Source: Phycisphaeraceae bacterium (lineage in GTDB: Bacteria > Planctomycetota > Phycisphaerae > Phycisphaerales > Phycisphaeraceae). Taken from it: a stretch of DNA of 64,000 nucleotides. Of this stretch, positions 7,254 through 18,402 are shown in pieces (the stretch's first letter is position 1; every line of letters starts with the position of its first letter). The stretch lies in assembly GCA_020851735.1 (NCBI GenBank), contig JADZCD010000011.1:1-64000 (forward strand), given 5' to 3'. The position numbers and the translations under genes are program-made. The notes below the pieces were generated by a model. It searched no databases and had not been told where the DNA came from. It was given only the letters and a program-made list of their open reading frames with translations.

Positions 7254-8504
7254 ATGAACTGGATGACCCAGGCGCGGCGGTGGAAGGTCGGGCTGGCGAC
7301 GGCGACGTTGGCGATGGCGCTGGCCGGCTGCGGGGAGGGCGGCGATCCGGCGGCGATGGGCGGGGGCGCGGCGAAAGCGGACGCTCCCGCGGCTCCGCAG
7401 GGACCGCCGCCGGCGCTGGTGCGGCTGGGGGAGGTAAAGAGTGAGAGGCTGCAGAGCCGGGTGGAAATCGTGGGTCAGTTGCAGGAGCTGCGGCGGGCGG
7501 TGGTGGCGGCGGAGACGTCGGGCAAGGTGTTGGCGCTGGCGGTGGACAGCGGCGACGCGGTGACGGGGGGGCAGACGGTGTTGGCGCGGATCGACCCGGT
7601 CTGGACGCGGCTGAAATTTGAGGCGGCGGAAGCGGCGGTGGCGGCGGCGAACGCGACGCTTGAACAGGCGCAGCGGGACCTGACTTATCTGGAAGAGCTG
7701 GCGGCGGCGAACTCGGCCAAGCCCAAGGAAGTGGAAGACGCGCGGGCGCGGGTGAAGTCGTCGGCGGCGATGCTGGACGGGGCGCAGGTGGCGTTGGAAG
7801 TGGCCAAGGAGCGGATGGCGCGGCTGGAGGTGGTGGCGCCGTTTGACGGGTATGTGACGGCGAAGCTGACGGAAGCGGGCCAATGGCTGGACGAGGGGAG
7901 CGGCGTGGTGGAGATTGTTTCCCGCGGCGAAATCGACGCGGTGGTGGACGTGCCGGAGCGGATCATCAACGCGGTGAAGTTGCAGGAGCCACTGGAGGTG
8001 GTCATTGAGCCGCTGCGGCTGGAAACCCGCGGGCAGGTGACGGCGATCAACCCGATGGGGTCCAAGGCGGCGCGGACGTATCCGGTGAAGATTCGCCTGG
8101 CGGATCAGGAAGGCCGACTTAAGCCGGGGATGAGCGTGGTGGCCAGGGTGCCCACGGGTGAGGAGGCGGCGGTGCTGACGGTGCCGCGGGACGCGGTGGC
8201 GTACACGCCGCTGGGGGCGACGGTGTGGGCGGAGGCCAACGGCAAGGCCCAGTCGATAAACGTGCGGGTGCTCTTCGGGCAGGACGATCGGTATGCGGTG
8301 CAACCGGGCCCGGACGCGCCGCTGGAGGCGGGGATGAAGGTGGTGATTGAAGGGGCGGAACGGTTGTTCCCCGCGCGCCAGCTGATGACGGCGGAGATGA
8401 TGGGAGGCGCGGGGGCGGCGGCGCCCGAAGCGAAAGGGGGGCAGGGCGAGGCGGCAGCGGCCAAGGACGGACAGAGCGAAAAGCCGGAGGGGGCGCAGCC
8501 CTAG
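7254..8504 (+). CDS. RND efflux periplasmic adaptor (membrane fusion) lipoprotein
   Basis: 416-residue adaptor linking an RND pump to an outer-membrane channel. A lipoprotein signal ends in ALAGC (Cys26), so it is probably tethered by lipid in the periplasm. Then come a lipoyl/barrel-sandwich half (LAVDSGDAVTGGQTVLARID), an Ala-rich alpha-helical hairpin (about residues 120-190), the second lipoyl half (VVAPFDGYVTAKL) and beta-barrel/membrane-proximal domains (GRLKPGMSVVARV). The C-terminal 40 residues are Ala/Gly/Lys-rich. ATG 7254 is preceded by GGAAG at a good distance; GTG 7245 in frame is less likely. It is followed after 87 bases by the RND permease, with which it forms the pump; the outer-membrane channel is not in the window. 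Confidence 0.9.
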   Translation: MNWMTQARRWKVGLATATLAMALAGCGEGGDPAAMGGGAAKADAPAAPQGPPPALVRLGEVKSERLQSRVEIVGQLQELRRAVVAAETSGKVLALAVDSGDAVTGGQTVLARIDPVWTRLKFEAAEAAVAAANATLEQAQRDLTYLEELAAANSAKPKEVEDARARVKSSAAMLDGAQVALEVAKERMARLEVVAPFDGYVTAKLTEAGQWLDEGSGVVEIVSRGEIDAVVDVPERIINAVKLQEPLEVVIEPLRLETRGQVTAINPMGSKAARTYPVKIRLADQEGRLKPGMSVVARVPTGEEAAVLTVPRDAVAYTPLGATVWAEANGKAQSINVRVLFGQDDRYAVQPGPDAPLEAGMKVVIEGAERLFPARQLMTAEMMGGAGAAAPEAKGGQGEAAAAKDGQSEKPEGAQP

Positions 8505-8591
8505 GGGCGGCGAGCTGGGACGCGGGACACAAGCGGGGGCGGTGACGGGAATCGGGCCAATTCTATTTCGCAAGAAGATGGGGCAGGCGCC

Positions 8592-11500
8592 ATGGATTAC
8601 ATCCGTTTTGCGATCACCAATCCTGTCAAAGTAACCGTGGCGGTGCTGCTGCTGTTGCTGTTCGGGTTGATCGCGTTATTCACCATTCCCGTGCAACTGA
8701 CGCCCAACGTGGATCAGCCGATCATCACGGTGGAGACGAACTGGACGGGCCGGAGTCCGGAAGAGGTGGAGCGTTCGATCGTCGAGGAGCAGGAGGACAA
8801 GATCAAGGGGGTGACGAATCTTAAGAAGATGACGGCGACGTCGTCGCTGGGGCGGGCGCAGATCACGCTGGAGTTTTACATCGGCACGAACATGACGCGG
8901 GTGCTGCAGGAGGTGTCGGACAAGCTGCGCGAGGTGCCGGAGTATCCGGAGGACGTGGACCAGCCGGTGATCACGGCTTCGGAGGCGTCCGAGGAGCGGG
9001 CGATCGCGTGGATGGTGCTGGTCAGCGAGGAGCCGGGCTTCGACGTGGCGTCGATTTTCGAGGAGGCGGACAAGAGGCTAAAGCCCTACCTGGAGCGGGT
9101 GGAGGGCGTCAGTCAGGTGAACATCTACGGGGGGCGCAAGCGCGAGGTGCACATCCAGGTGGACCCCAAACGGGTGGCGGAGCGGGGGATCACGTTCAAC
9201 CAGCTGCGGCAGGCGCTGCGGCTGGAGAATTTGAATATTTCGGCGGGGAATCTGCCCAGCGGGCGGTTGGACCTGCGGGTGCGGACGATCGGGCAATATG
9301 AGGATTTAGAATCGGTGCGGAACACGATCGTGGCGGACACGGCGGGGGGTCCGGTGCGGGTGCGGGACGTGGCGACGGTGGTATTGACGCTGGAAAAGGA
9401 GCGGGCGTTCGTCAAGACCAACGGGAAGCCGGCGATGGCGATCAACGTGATCCGCGAGACGGGGGCGAACGTGATGACGGTGATGGCGGAGGTGCGGCAG
9501 CGGATCGAGGAGATCAATCGCACCATTCTGCCGAGCATGGGCCCGAAGCTGAAGCTGGAGCAGGTGTACGACGAGACGATTTACATCAGCGATTCGCTGG
9601 CGCTGGTGACGGACAACTTATGGCAAGGCGGGGCGCTGGTGGTGCTGGTGCTCCTGTTTTTCCTGCGGCACGTGCGTTCGCCGGCGCTGGTGGGACTGGC
9701 GGCGGTGGTGCTGACGTTTTCGGCGGCGACGGCGTTTGCGGCGCCGGAGGGGTGGGTGAAGACGCTGGCGCTGGCGGGCGTGGGTTTGGCGATGCTGGTG
9801 ATCGTGCTGGATTCGCCGCCGACGATGATCATCGGGCTGGCGATACCGTTGTCGGTGATCGGGACTTTTGTGGCGATGACGGCGTTCGGGCGGAACTTAA
9901 ACGTGGTGAGTCTGGCGGGCCTGGCGTTCGCGGTGGGCATGGTGGTGGACAACGCGGTGGTGGTGCTGGAGAACATCGACCGGCACCTGGGGATGGGCAA
10001 GACGGCGATGCGGGCGGCCTACGAGGCGACGCGGGAGGTGTGGCTGGCGATGATGGCCTCGACGGCGACGACGCTGGTGGTGTTTATTCCGGTGTTGACG
10101 CTGCAGGAAGAGGCAGGGCAGCTGTTCCGGGATATTTCGCTGGCGGTGTGCGCGTCGGTGGGGTTATCGCTGATCGTGGCGGTGACGGTGATTCCGGCGG
10201 CGGCGGCGCGCTGGCTGGGACACAAGCCCAAGGCCAAGGCAAAGGAGGCGGCGGCGCGGGGGCTGCGTTTTGAAACGCTCTGGGGAATAGCGCCTTTGTT
10301 AGGGAACGTCGTCAATCTGACGGCGGCGACGGTGTATGCGGCGACGGGGTCACTGGTGGTGCGGGTGGTGGTGGTGGCGGTGTTCACGGCGGCGTCGATG
10401 ATCGGGTCGTGGCTGCTGATGCCGCCGACGACGTATTTGCCCAGCGGCAATCGGAACCTGGTGTTCGGCGTCATGCTCACGCCGCCGGGGTACAACATCG
10501 CGCAGAACCGGAGCATCGGCGAACGGGTGGAGGCTGGGCTGCAGCCGTATTGGGAAGCCAAGAGTTTTGAGGACACGGCCAAGGTGCCGCCGCTGGTGGA
10601 CATGTCCACGGGGCAGGTGGTGGAAGGGCCGCGGCCGTGGATCGATCACTACTTTTTTGTGTCGTTCGGCGGGCAGATCTTCATGGGCGCCGCCAGCGGG
10701 AGCAAGGAGATTGTGCAACCGCTGGAGCCCTTGATGACGGGGGCGATGATGCAGATCCCCGGGGCCTTTGGATTCGCCAAGCAGATCTCGCTGTTCGGGC
10801 GCGGGCTGGGGGGCAGCAATTCGCTGGACGTGGAAATTTCCGGGGATGATCTGACGACGGTGCGGGCGAGCACGGAAGCGATCTACCAGACATTGATGGC
10901 GCGTTACGGGCAGATGAACGTCATCCCCGGGCCGATGAACTTCAATATGGCGGCGCCGGAGTATCAGGTGACGATTGATCGGGTGCAAGCGGCGGATCTG
11001 GGGATTGACGTGGCGTCGCTGGGGTTGGGGGTGCAGGCGCTGGTGGACGGCTCGGTGGTGGGCGACTACCGATATCAGGGGGATTCGATTGACCTGGTGA
11101 TGGTGCGGGACCCGAAGCTGGAGCTGACGCCCGAGACGCTGGGGGACGTGCCGGTGGCGGTGAACCCGGCGTACGGAGGCGGGACGGTGCCGTTGTCTTC
11201 GGTGGCGCGGCTGCGGCACACGGAGGCGCCGCAGGAGATCAAGCGCATCGAGCAGCGGCGGGCGATTTCGCTGGCGGTGACGCCGCCGACGGACGTGCCG
11301 CTGGAGCAGGCGACGACGGACATTCAGAAGATGATCGAGCCGCTGCGGGCGTCGGGGCAGGTCAGCCCGGACGTGGAGATCACCATGGCGGGCACGGCGG
11401 ACAAGCTGATCCAGGTGCGGGAGTCGTTTCTGGGGCCGTGGCACGGGTGGACGATCAAGAGTCTGGAAAGCTTGATTATGAGCCGAATGTTCCTGGCGCT

Positions 11501-12098
11501 GTTGATCAACTACCTGGTGATGGCGTGGCTGTTCGACAGCTTTTTGTATCCGTTTGTGATCATGTTCACGGTACCGTTGGCGACGGTCGGGGGATTTCTG
11601 GGCCTGCGGGTGACGCACACGTTTGTGCCGACGCAATTGCTGGACGTGGTGACGATGCTGGGGTTTGTGATTCTGATCGGCACGGCGGTGAACAATTCGA
11701 TTCTGCTGGTGGCGCAGGCTTTAAATTTCATGCAGGGATTCGGGGAGAGTCCGGAGGATCGGCTGGAGAAGGCGATGACGCCGCGGGAGGCGATTCGGGA
11801 ATCGGTGCGAACGCGCATGCGCCCGGTGATGATGACAACGACGACGACGCTGTTGGGTATGTCTCCGCTGGTGGTCAAGCCGGGGGCGGGCAGCGAGCTG
11901 TATCGAGGGCTGGGCAGCGTGGTGCTGGGGGGTTTGGCGGTGTCGACGGTGTTCACGCTGCTGGTCACGCCGTTGGTGTTCAGCCTGGTGCTGGACGTGA
12001 AGATCTGGGCGTATCGGCGGATGGGGTGGCCGATCAAGGAGCTTAATGAGTTGGAGGAATTGCCGGGGGCGACGGCGGCGGCGGGGGTGAAAGGGTAA
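8592..12098 (+). CDS. RND multidrug efflux permease (HAE1/AcrB family)
   Basis: 1168-residue proton-driven inner-membrane exporter, longer than the usual 1030-1060. TM1 is at residues 12-32, followed by the porter domain (TPNVDQPIITVETNWTGRSP), then TM2-6 with the TM4 segment GMVVDNAVVVLENI, where Asp453 matches the first proton-relay Asp of AcrB and the second is Asn, as in many HAE1 pumps. A second porter domain and TM7-12 follow (FVILIGTAVNNSILLV). Extra hydrophobic sequence of about 46 residues sits between TM2 and TM3 (near 360-410), where AcrB has a short loop, and the region after TM6 is also long. With the adaptor upstream it forms a tripartite pump under the divergent TetR protein. 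Substrate unknown. Confidence 0.9.
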   Translation: MDYIRFAITNPVKVTVAVLLLLLFGLIALFTIPVQLTPNVDQPIITVETNWTGRSPEEVERSIVEEQEDKIKGVTNLKKMTATSSLGRAQITLEFYIGTNMTRVLQEVSDKLREVPEYPEDVDQPVITASEASEERAIAWMVLVSEEPGFDVASIFEEADKRLKPYLERVEGVSQVNIYGGRKREVHIQVDPKRVAERGITFNQLRQALRLENLNISAGNLPSGRLDLRVRTIGQYEDLESVRNTIVADTAGGPVRVRDVATVVLTLEKERAFVKTNGKPAMAINVIRETGANVMTVMAEVRQRIEEINRTILPSMGPKLKLEQVYDETIYISDSLALVTDNLWQGGALVVLVLLFFLRHVRSPALVGLAAVVLTFSAATAFAAPEGWVKTLALAGVGLAMLVIVLDSPPTMIIGLAIPLSVIGTFVAMTAFGRNLNVVSLAGLAFAVGMVVDNAVVVLENIDRHLGMGKTAMRAAYEATREVWLAMMASTATTLVVFIPVLTLQEEAGQLFRDISLAVCASVGLSLIVAVTVIPAAAARWLGHKPKAKAKEAAARGLRFETLWGIAPLLGNVVNLTAATVYAATGSLVVRVVVVAVFTAASMIGSWLLMPPTTYLPSGNRNLVFGVMLTPPGYNIAQNRSIGERVEAGLQPYWEAKSFEDTAKVPPLVDMSTGQVVEGPRPWIDHYFFVSFGGQIFMGAASGSKEIVQPLEPLMTGAMMQIPGAFGFAKQISLFGRGLGGSNSLDVEISGDDLTTVRASTEAIYQTLMARYGQMNVIPGPMNFNMAAPEYQVTIDRVQAADLGIDVASLGLGVQALVDGSVVGDYRYQGDSIDLVMVRDPKLELTPETLGDVPVAVNPAYGGGTVPLSSVARLRHTEAPQEIKRIEQRRAISLAVTPPTDVPLEQATTDIQKMIEPLRASGQVSPDVEITMAGTADKLIQVRESFLGPWHGWTIKSLESLIMSRMFLALLINYLVMAWLFDSFLYPFVIMFTVPLATVGGFLGLRVTHTFVPTQLLDVVTMLGFVILIGTAVNNSILLVAQALNFMQGFGESPEDRLEKAMTPREAIRESVRTRMRPVMMTTTTTLLGMSPLVVKPGAGSELYRGLGSVVLGGLAVSTVFTLLVTPLVFSLVLDVKIWAYRRMGWPIKELNELEELPGATAAAGVKG

Positions 12099-12105
12099 GA
12101 GTTGG

Positions 12106-12280
12106 GGATTGGATTTTGGGGGTTGGGGATTGGGGGGAGGATGCGGTATCCCCCGGCGGAGCCGGGGGCTAACACCGGATTGGGCTGAGGCGGCGGACCG
12201 GGCTCATAGAGCCCGGCTCTGACGGACGGGTACTTGCGGGGGCGTTTGCGGGGGCGATTCCGGGGGCGCTTGTGGGGGGC
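12106..12280. repeat. Cluster of dispersed repeats between the RND gene and ligA
   Basis: Three families lie together: GGGGATTGG/GGGGTTGGGG units at 12106-12140, the palindrome CCCCCGGCggaGCCGGGGG at 12150-12168, and at 12232-12280 several TTGCGGGGGC/TTCCGGGGGC units of the minisatellite. A hairpin CCGGGCTC...GAGCCCGG lies near 12198-12215. Confidence 0.75.
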
Positions 12281-12297
12281 TGGGGGTACAATCTTGA

Positions 12298-14343
<2,046 letters not shown>

Positions 14344-14453
14344 GGCGGGCGGCCATGGCGCAGGTGAAAGCCCACTGGCGCCCGCAGGCGGCACCCGGCC
14401 GGCGGTGCGACCGGGCTATTCTCTTCGCGTCGGCGGTGTTATCGCCGGGCGTA

Positions 14454-14870
14454 CTATTCGGTTAGTTCCAGCTCGGTGACGAAGGCTTGATCGAAGCTGA
14501 AGACGTCGGCGAAGTCTTTGAGGTCGTCCTCTTCGGTTTTCTGCATCAGGCCGGCGTCGACCATGGCGAAGACGATGGCGCCGAAATCATCGCTGCGGGT
14601 GATGTGCCAGTTGCGCAGGACGGCGCGGGCCATTAAGCCGTATTGCGCGATGGCGAAATCGCGCAGGCCGTAGCAGAGCTGCTGGCCGGTGATGTGGCGG
14701 CTTTTGCCCTTGGCCCCCGGAAGAGAGTCCTGCGGCGGCGCGTCGGCATCCGCGGCGGCCTTGGGGCCATGCATGCGTTTGACGGTGAAATCCAGGCCCC
14801 GCTGGACGAAGACGAAGGCTTCGGCGGGGTATTTGGTGGTGCGGGCTAGTTGTTGCAGGTCGACCAACAT
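14454..14870 (-). CDS. Minf_1886 family protein, function unknown
   Basis: 138 residues. The family signature is visible as AEAFVFVQRGLDFTV near the N-terminus, SRHITGQQLCYGLRDFAIAQ in the middle and SDDFGAIVFAMVDAGLMQKTE towards the end. The family is common in Planctomycetota and Verrucomicrobiota and has no known function. The stretch around residues 36-57 (Ala/Asp/Pro-rich, then SLPGAKGK) is not part of the usual domain, and its DNA (14714-14727) carries a CCCCCGGAAG unit, so a repeat seems to have entered the gene in frame. It faces ligA convergently; 14385-14415 between them can form a GC hairpin (CCCGG...CCGGG). Confidence 0.75.
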   Translation of the reverse strand: MLVDLQQLARTTKYPAEAFVFVQRGLDFTVKRMHGPKAAADADAPPQDSLPGAKGKSRHITGQQLCYGLRDFAIAQYGLMARAVLRNWHITRSDDFGAIVFAMVDAGLMQKTEEDDLKDFADVFSFDQAFVTELELTE

Positions 14871-15015
14871 GAGCGTTTACTTCTACGACGCAAGGCTGGG
14901 GTAAACTAATGGTGATTCCCGTTTGATTATAGACAACCCGTGATGTTTGGGGCAGTCCAGGCGACTGGCGAGCTGAGCGGGACGGGCCGGCGGCGGGGAA
15001 AGGCGGACGGACGCG

Positions 15016-15585
15016 ATGGCGACGACGGAGAAGAGTTTACTGCGTAAGCAATACCGCGCCCGGCGACATGCGATCGCCCCGGCGCAGCGGCACACGATGT
15101 CGCTGGCCATCGCGGAGCGTGTTTTGGGCTTGCCGGAGCTGGCGACGGCGCAGACGGTGTTCTGCTATGTGGGGGTGGGCAGCGAGGTGGAAACGCGGGC
15201 GCTGATTGAGAGTCTGTGGGCGCTGGCGAAGGTGGTGGCGGTGCCGTGCGTGGTGGGCCCGGGGGTGATGCAGCCGCGGATTTTGCGGAATTGGGAGGAG
15301 CTGGTGGTTGATCCGGCGGGGCACGGCATACCGGCGCCGCGGCGGGGTGAAATACTGGATAAGACGCCGGATGTTTGTCTGGTGCCGGGGGTGGCGTTTG
15401 GGCCGGGGGGTTGGCGCTTGGGATCGGGGCAGGGGTTTTACGATCGGTATCTGGCGGCGCACCGGCAGGCGATCGCGGTGGGGTTGTGCTTCGAGGCGCA
15501 GGTGGCGCTGGAGCTGCCGCATGAAGAGCATGACGTGGCGATGGACCTGTTGGTCACGGAAAGCCGGACGGTACGGACGAAGTAA
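15016..15585 (+). CDS. 5-formyltetrahydrofolate cyclo-ligase
   Basis: 189-residue cytosolic enzyme that converts 5-formyl-THF to 5,10-methenyl-THF with ATP. The N-terminal SLLRKQYRARRHAIAP is typical of the family, and the substrate/ATP loop GPGGWRLGSGQGFYDRYLA (about residues 131-149) is intact. Length is normal. In many bacteria the gene adjoins the 6S RNA gene; none is recognisable here. The protein recycles the folate pool that also feeds the flavin-dependent thymidylate synthase encoded at 32256. It is a stand-alone gene, divergent from the Minf_1886 gene. Confidence 0.92.
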   Translation: MATTEKSLLRKQYRARRHAIAPAQRHTMSLAIAERVLGLPELATAQTVFCYVGVGSEVETRALIESLWALAKVVAVPCVVGPGVMQPRILRNWEELVVDPAGHGIPAPRRGEILDKTPDVCLVPGVAFGPGGWRLGSGQGFYDRYLAAHRQAIAVGLCFEAQVALELPHEEHDVAMDLLVTESRTVRTK

Positions 15586-15595
15586 AGGCCAAGAA

Positions 15596-15622
15596 AAAAC
15601 CCGCCCTGGTCAGGGCGGGTGG
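15596..15622 (-). terminator. Intrinsic terminator for the minus-strand oxidoreductase gene
   Basis: CCCGCCCTG/CAGGGCGGG hairpin at 15600-15619. On the minus strand it is followed by TTTTTT, so it should stop transcripts coming from 16938. It lies directly after the plus-strand cyclo-ligase gene and may work in both directions. Confidence 0.65.
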
Positions 15623-15701
15623 GCTACCGGCGAATGTTCAGTTGACGGTCAGGCGACGCGGGGTTCGGTTTCCAGAGGAACACGCGTGCGACGACTGGGA
15701 A

Positions 15702-15738
15702 GAGCACACAGCACGCTGCGCGATGCTGTGTGGCACCC
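15702..15738. repeat. ACACAGCA...TGCTGTGT dispersed palindrome
   Basis: AGCACACAGCACGCT, GCGCGA, then TGCTGTGTGGCACCC. An inverted copy at 57053-57090 differs by about one base in the shared 36, and a diverged copy lies inside mfd at 1109-1152. Short GTGGCACCC direct repeats follow to about 15760. Confidence 0.8.
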
Positions 15739-15777
15739 TAGGGGTGTGGCACCCTGGCACCTTCGCCATGTGGTCCT

Positions 15778-16938
15778 TTAGCGGAAGGAGCCGGCCATAT
15801 CGGCGACGGTTTTCTTCACCGCGCCTTTTTGGAATTTGGATTTGGCCGACAGGTCGTTGATGAGCTTCTCGAAGGCGTCGCGGTCGGTGGGGATAGCGAT
15901 CGGCTTATTCAACAGGCCGCTCATGAGCATGGCGTTGCCCAGCTCCAGGCCCTTGATGCCGTCCTCGCCGGGGGCGATGAGTTTTTCGCCGTCGAGGACG
16001 GCGGCCACGAAGTTTTCGGTGATGGCCTGGTGATGGGTGGACGACCCGCCGACTTCGATGGTGACCTTGTCGCGTCCGGGGGTGGCCCACATTTCCTTGG
16101 TGGTGCGGCAGAATTCGGCGGCGGCGACGTGGTTTTTGTGCAATTCGATTTTGTTCGAATTACCCGTAATAACGAGTTTGCCCCAGTCGCCGGCGATTTC
16201 CAGCAGGTCCGTGCCGGGGGCTTCGCCGGTGGTGGTGATGAAGTTGCCGGTGGCGCCGTCGGGGAATTCCAGGTAGGCGTTGACGTCGTCCTCGACCTCG
16301 ATGTGGTGATAATGTCCCAGCCGCACGTTGGCGCTGACGAGTTTGGGCACGCCGACGAGCCAGGTGAGAAGGTCCAGGTTGTGTGGGCACTGATTGATCA
16401 GGACGCCGCCGCCCTCGCCGGCCCAGGTGGCGCGCCAGGTTCCGGAATCGTAGTAGGCCTGGCTGCGGAACCAGTTGGTGACGATCCAGGTGACGCGCTG
16501 GAGCTTACCGAGCTCGCCGGAGTCGATGATCTGCTTGGCTTTCTTCCAGACGGGGAAGGTGCGGGATTGGAACATGATGGCGTAGATGGTCTTGTTGAAC
16601 TTGCGATGGGCCTCGTTCATCTTCTCGGCGGCCTTGGCGGTGACGGCCACGGGCTTTTCGGTCAGGACATGGATGCCTTTTTCCATGGCGGCGATGGCGT
16701 ATTGGGGGTGGAAATAATGGGGCGTGGCGATCAGGACGGCGTCGACGAGGTTAGGGTCGATGACCTTCATGCCGTCGTCAAAGCCCTTGACGTTGTAGGT
16801 ATCGACGACTTTCTTGACGCGTTCGGGATCGGTATCCGACGCGGCGGTGAATTTCAGACGAGCGATTTTGGAGAAGTAACCCATGTGGTGCATGGCCATC
16901 TGACCGCAGCCGATCACGCCCAAACGTACTTCTTGCAT
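15778..16938 (-). CDS. Gfo/Idh/MocA family NAD(P)-dependent oxidoreductase
   Basis: 386-residue dehydrogenase of sugars or cyclitols. The Rossmann start LGVIGCGQMAMHHMGYFSKI (residues 6-25) binds NAD(P). HVLTEKPVAV (around 92-101) carries the conserved Glu-Lys-Pro, and the C-terminal domain has GGGVLINQCPHNLDLLTWL with the usual Asp/His active-site region. No signal peptide is present, so it acts in the cytosol. The substrate is not identifiable. Planctomycetes carry many paralogues used in breaking down unusual sugars, which fits the glycosidase genes 4-12 kb to the right. Transcribed alone; the terminator is at 15596-15622. Confidence 0.9.
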   Translation of the reverse strand: MQEVRLGVIGCGQMAMHHMGYFSKIARLKFTAASDTDPERVKKVVDTYNVKGFDDGMKVIDPNLVDAVLIATPHYFHPQYAIAAMEKGIHVLTEKPVAVTAKAAEKMNEAHRKFNKTIYAIMFQSRTFPVWKKAKQIIDSGELGKLQRVTWIVTNWFRSQAYYDSGTWRATWAGEGGGVLINQCPHNLDLLTWLVGVPKLVSANVRLGHYHHIEVEDDVNAYLEFPDGATGNFITTTGEAPGTDLLEIAGDWGKLVITGNSNKIELHKNHVAAAEFCRTTKEMWATPGRDKVTIEVGGSSTHHQAITENFVAAVLDGEKLIAPGEDGIKGLELGNAMLMSGLLNKPIAIPTDRDAFEKLINDLSAKSKFQKGAVKKTVADMAGSFR

Positions 16939-17102
16939 GGCAGGAACCTTTCTATAGCCGTTTAATAAAATGATTTAACAGGGCAAGTCAGTGTAACGGG
17001 CTTGGGGGTCGGATTCCAAATGGCGGATATTGCCCGCGGCTTTTTGCCCTGCTACCCTTACCCGCCGGCAGGGCCTGCCGGATAAGCCAAGGGAGCCAAA
17101 GC

Positions 17103-18308
17103 ATGGAGCTATCCAATCGAGTTAAAGCGATCAAACCCTCGAGCACGCTGGCGGTGACGGCCCGTGCTAAAGCCTTGAAAGCACAAGGTGTTGACGTGGT
17201 TTCCTTCGGGGCCGGCGAGCCGGACTTCGACACCCCGCAGAACATCAAGATCGCGGCGACCAAGGCGTTGGACGCGGGGGTGACCAAGTATCAGCCGACG
17301 GCCGGCACGCCCGAAGCCCGCAAGGCGGTGGCCAATTACATGAACAGCCAGCACGGGTACAGCGTGGGGCCGGAGAACGTGATTATCTCCTGCGGCGGGA
17401 AGCACTCGTTGTACCTGGCGTTCATGGCGCTGGTGAACCCGGGGGACGAGGTGCTTTTGCCGGCCCCGTATTGGGTGAGCTATCCGGAGCAGGTGAAGCT
17501 GGCGGGGGGGACGGTGAAGGAATTGCAGACGACGCCGGAGAGCGATTTTAAGATCACCCCGGCACAGTTGGAGGCGGCGATTACGCCTAAGAGCAAGGTG
17601 CTGGTGATCAACTCGCCGTCGAACCCGACGGGGACGATGTATTCGCCGGAGGAACTGAAGGCCTTGGCGGACGTGGTGGCCAAGCACCCGAATCTGCTGG
17701 TTTTCTCGGATGAAATCTACGAGCGGCTGGTATTCGGGGGCGTGAAGTTCGCCAGCTTCGGCAAGCTGCGGGCGGACGTGGGGGAGCGGACGGTGACGTT
17801 TAACTGTTTGAGCAAGACGTACGCGATGACGGGCTGGCGGGTGGGCTTTACGATCGGCCCGGCGGCGCTGGTCAAGGCGATGGACGACCTGCAGGGGCAG
17901 ATGACCTCGAACATCACCAGCTTCTGTCTGCCGGCGGTGGTCGAGGCGCTGGGCGGGCCGCAGGACGAAGTGGAGACGATGCGGAAAGCGTTTGCCGAGC
18001 GCGGGGAGCACATCCACAAGCGGCTGGCGAAGATTCCGGGGGTAAAGTGTCCCAAGCCGACGGGGGCGTTTTACGTGTTCCCGGATATTGCCGAGGCGGC
18101 GTTCGGCAAGAAGGACCCGGCGGGCAAGGTGATCGGCACGGCGGGAGACTTTGCGGCGGCCTTGCTGGAACACGCGAAGGTGGCGGTGGTGCCGGGCGAG
18201 GATTTTGGGGCGCCCAAGCACATTCGCTTAAGCTTTGCCACCAGCATGGAACAAATTGACAAGGGCGTGGATCGGATCGCCGATTTCATCAAGAACCTAA
18301 AGAAGTAA
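17103..18308 (+). CDS. PLP-dependent aminotransferase, aspartate aminotransferase type
   Basis: 401-residue fold-type I aminotransferase, class I/II, subgroup I-gamma. SFGAGEPDFDTP near residue 36, NSPSNPTGTMYS near 176, SDEIYERLVF near 204, the pyridoxal-phosphate lysine Lys238 in LSKTYAMTGWRVGF, and an Arg in HIRLSFATS near the C-terminus are all present. The usual reaction moves the amino group between aspartate and 2-oxoglutarate; related enzymes also act on prephenate or aromatic substrates, which cannot be excluded. ATG 17103 has AAGGGAG at a good distance. It is a single gene, 95 bases before an AraC regulator. Confidence 0.9.
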   Translation: MELSNRVKAIKPSSTLAVTARAKALKAQGVDVVSFGAGEPDFDTPQNIKIAATKALDAGVTKYQPTAGTPEARKAVANYMNSQHGYSVGPENVIISCGGKHSLYLAFMALVNPGDEVLLPAPYWVSYPEQVKLAGGTVKELQTTPESDFKITPAQLEAAITPKSKVLVINSPSNPTGTMYSPEELKALADVVAKHPNLLVFSDEIYERLVFGGVKFASFGKLRADVGERTVTFNCLSKTYAMTGWRVGFTIGPAALVKAMDDLQGQMTSNITSFCLPAVVEALGGPQDEVETMRKAFAERGEHIHKRLAKIPGVKCPKPTGAFYVFPDIAEAAFGKKDPAGKVIGTAGDFAAALLEHAKVAVVPGEDFGAPKHIRLSFATSMEQIDKGVDRIADFIKNLKK

Positions 18309-18402
18309 CGAGCCGGCGGCGGGGGAAGGCGAAAGCCACGGCGGGTGGATCGGCGGCAGGACGCGTCAAAGCTCCGCGTGGGGGGTATATTACGCGGCGG
18401 CG

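Noticed and set aside
6354-8573. A 739-codon minus-strand open frame extending tetR to the left of its promoter
   Set aside because: Upstream of 7022 it crosses the operator and the minisatellite and is antisense to the efflux adaptor, with His/Arg-rich composition typical of frames opposite GC-rich genes.
10350-11636. A 428-codon minus-strand frame
   Set aside because: It lies entirely opposite the RND permease, is extremely rich in Arg/His/Pro, and has no recognisable motif. The same reasoning removes long antisense frames at 12982-14199, 17109-18221, 20648-22210 and 28651-29496.
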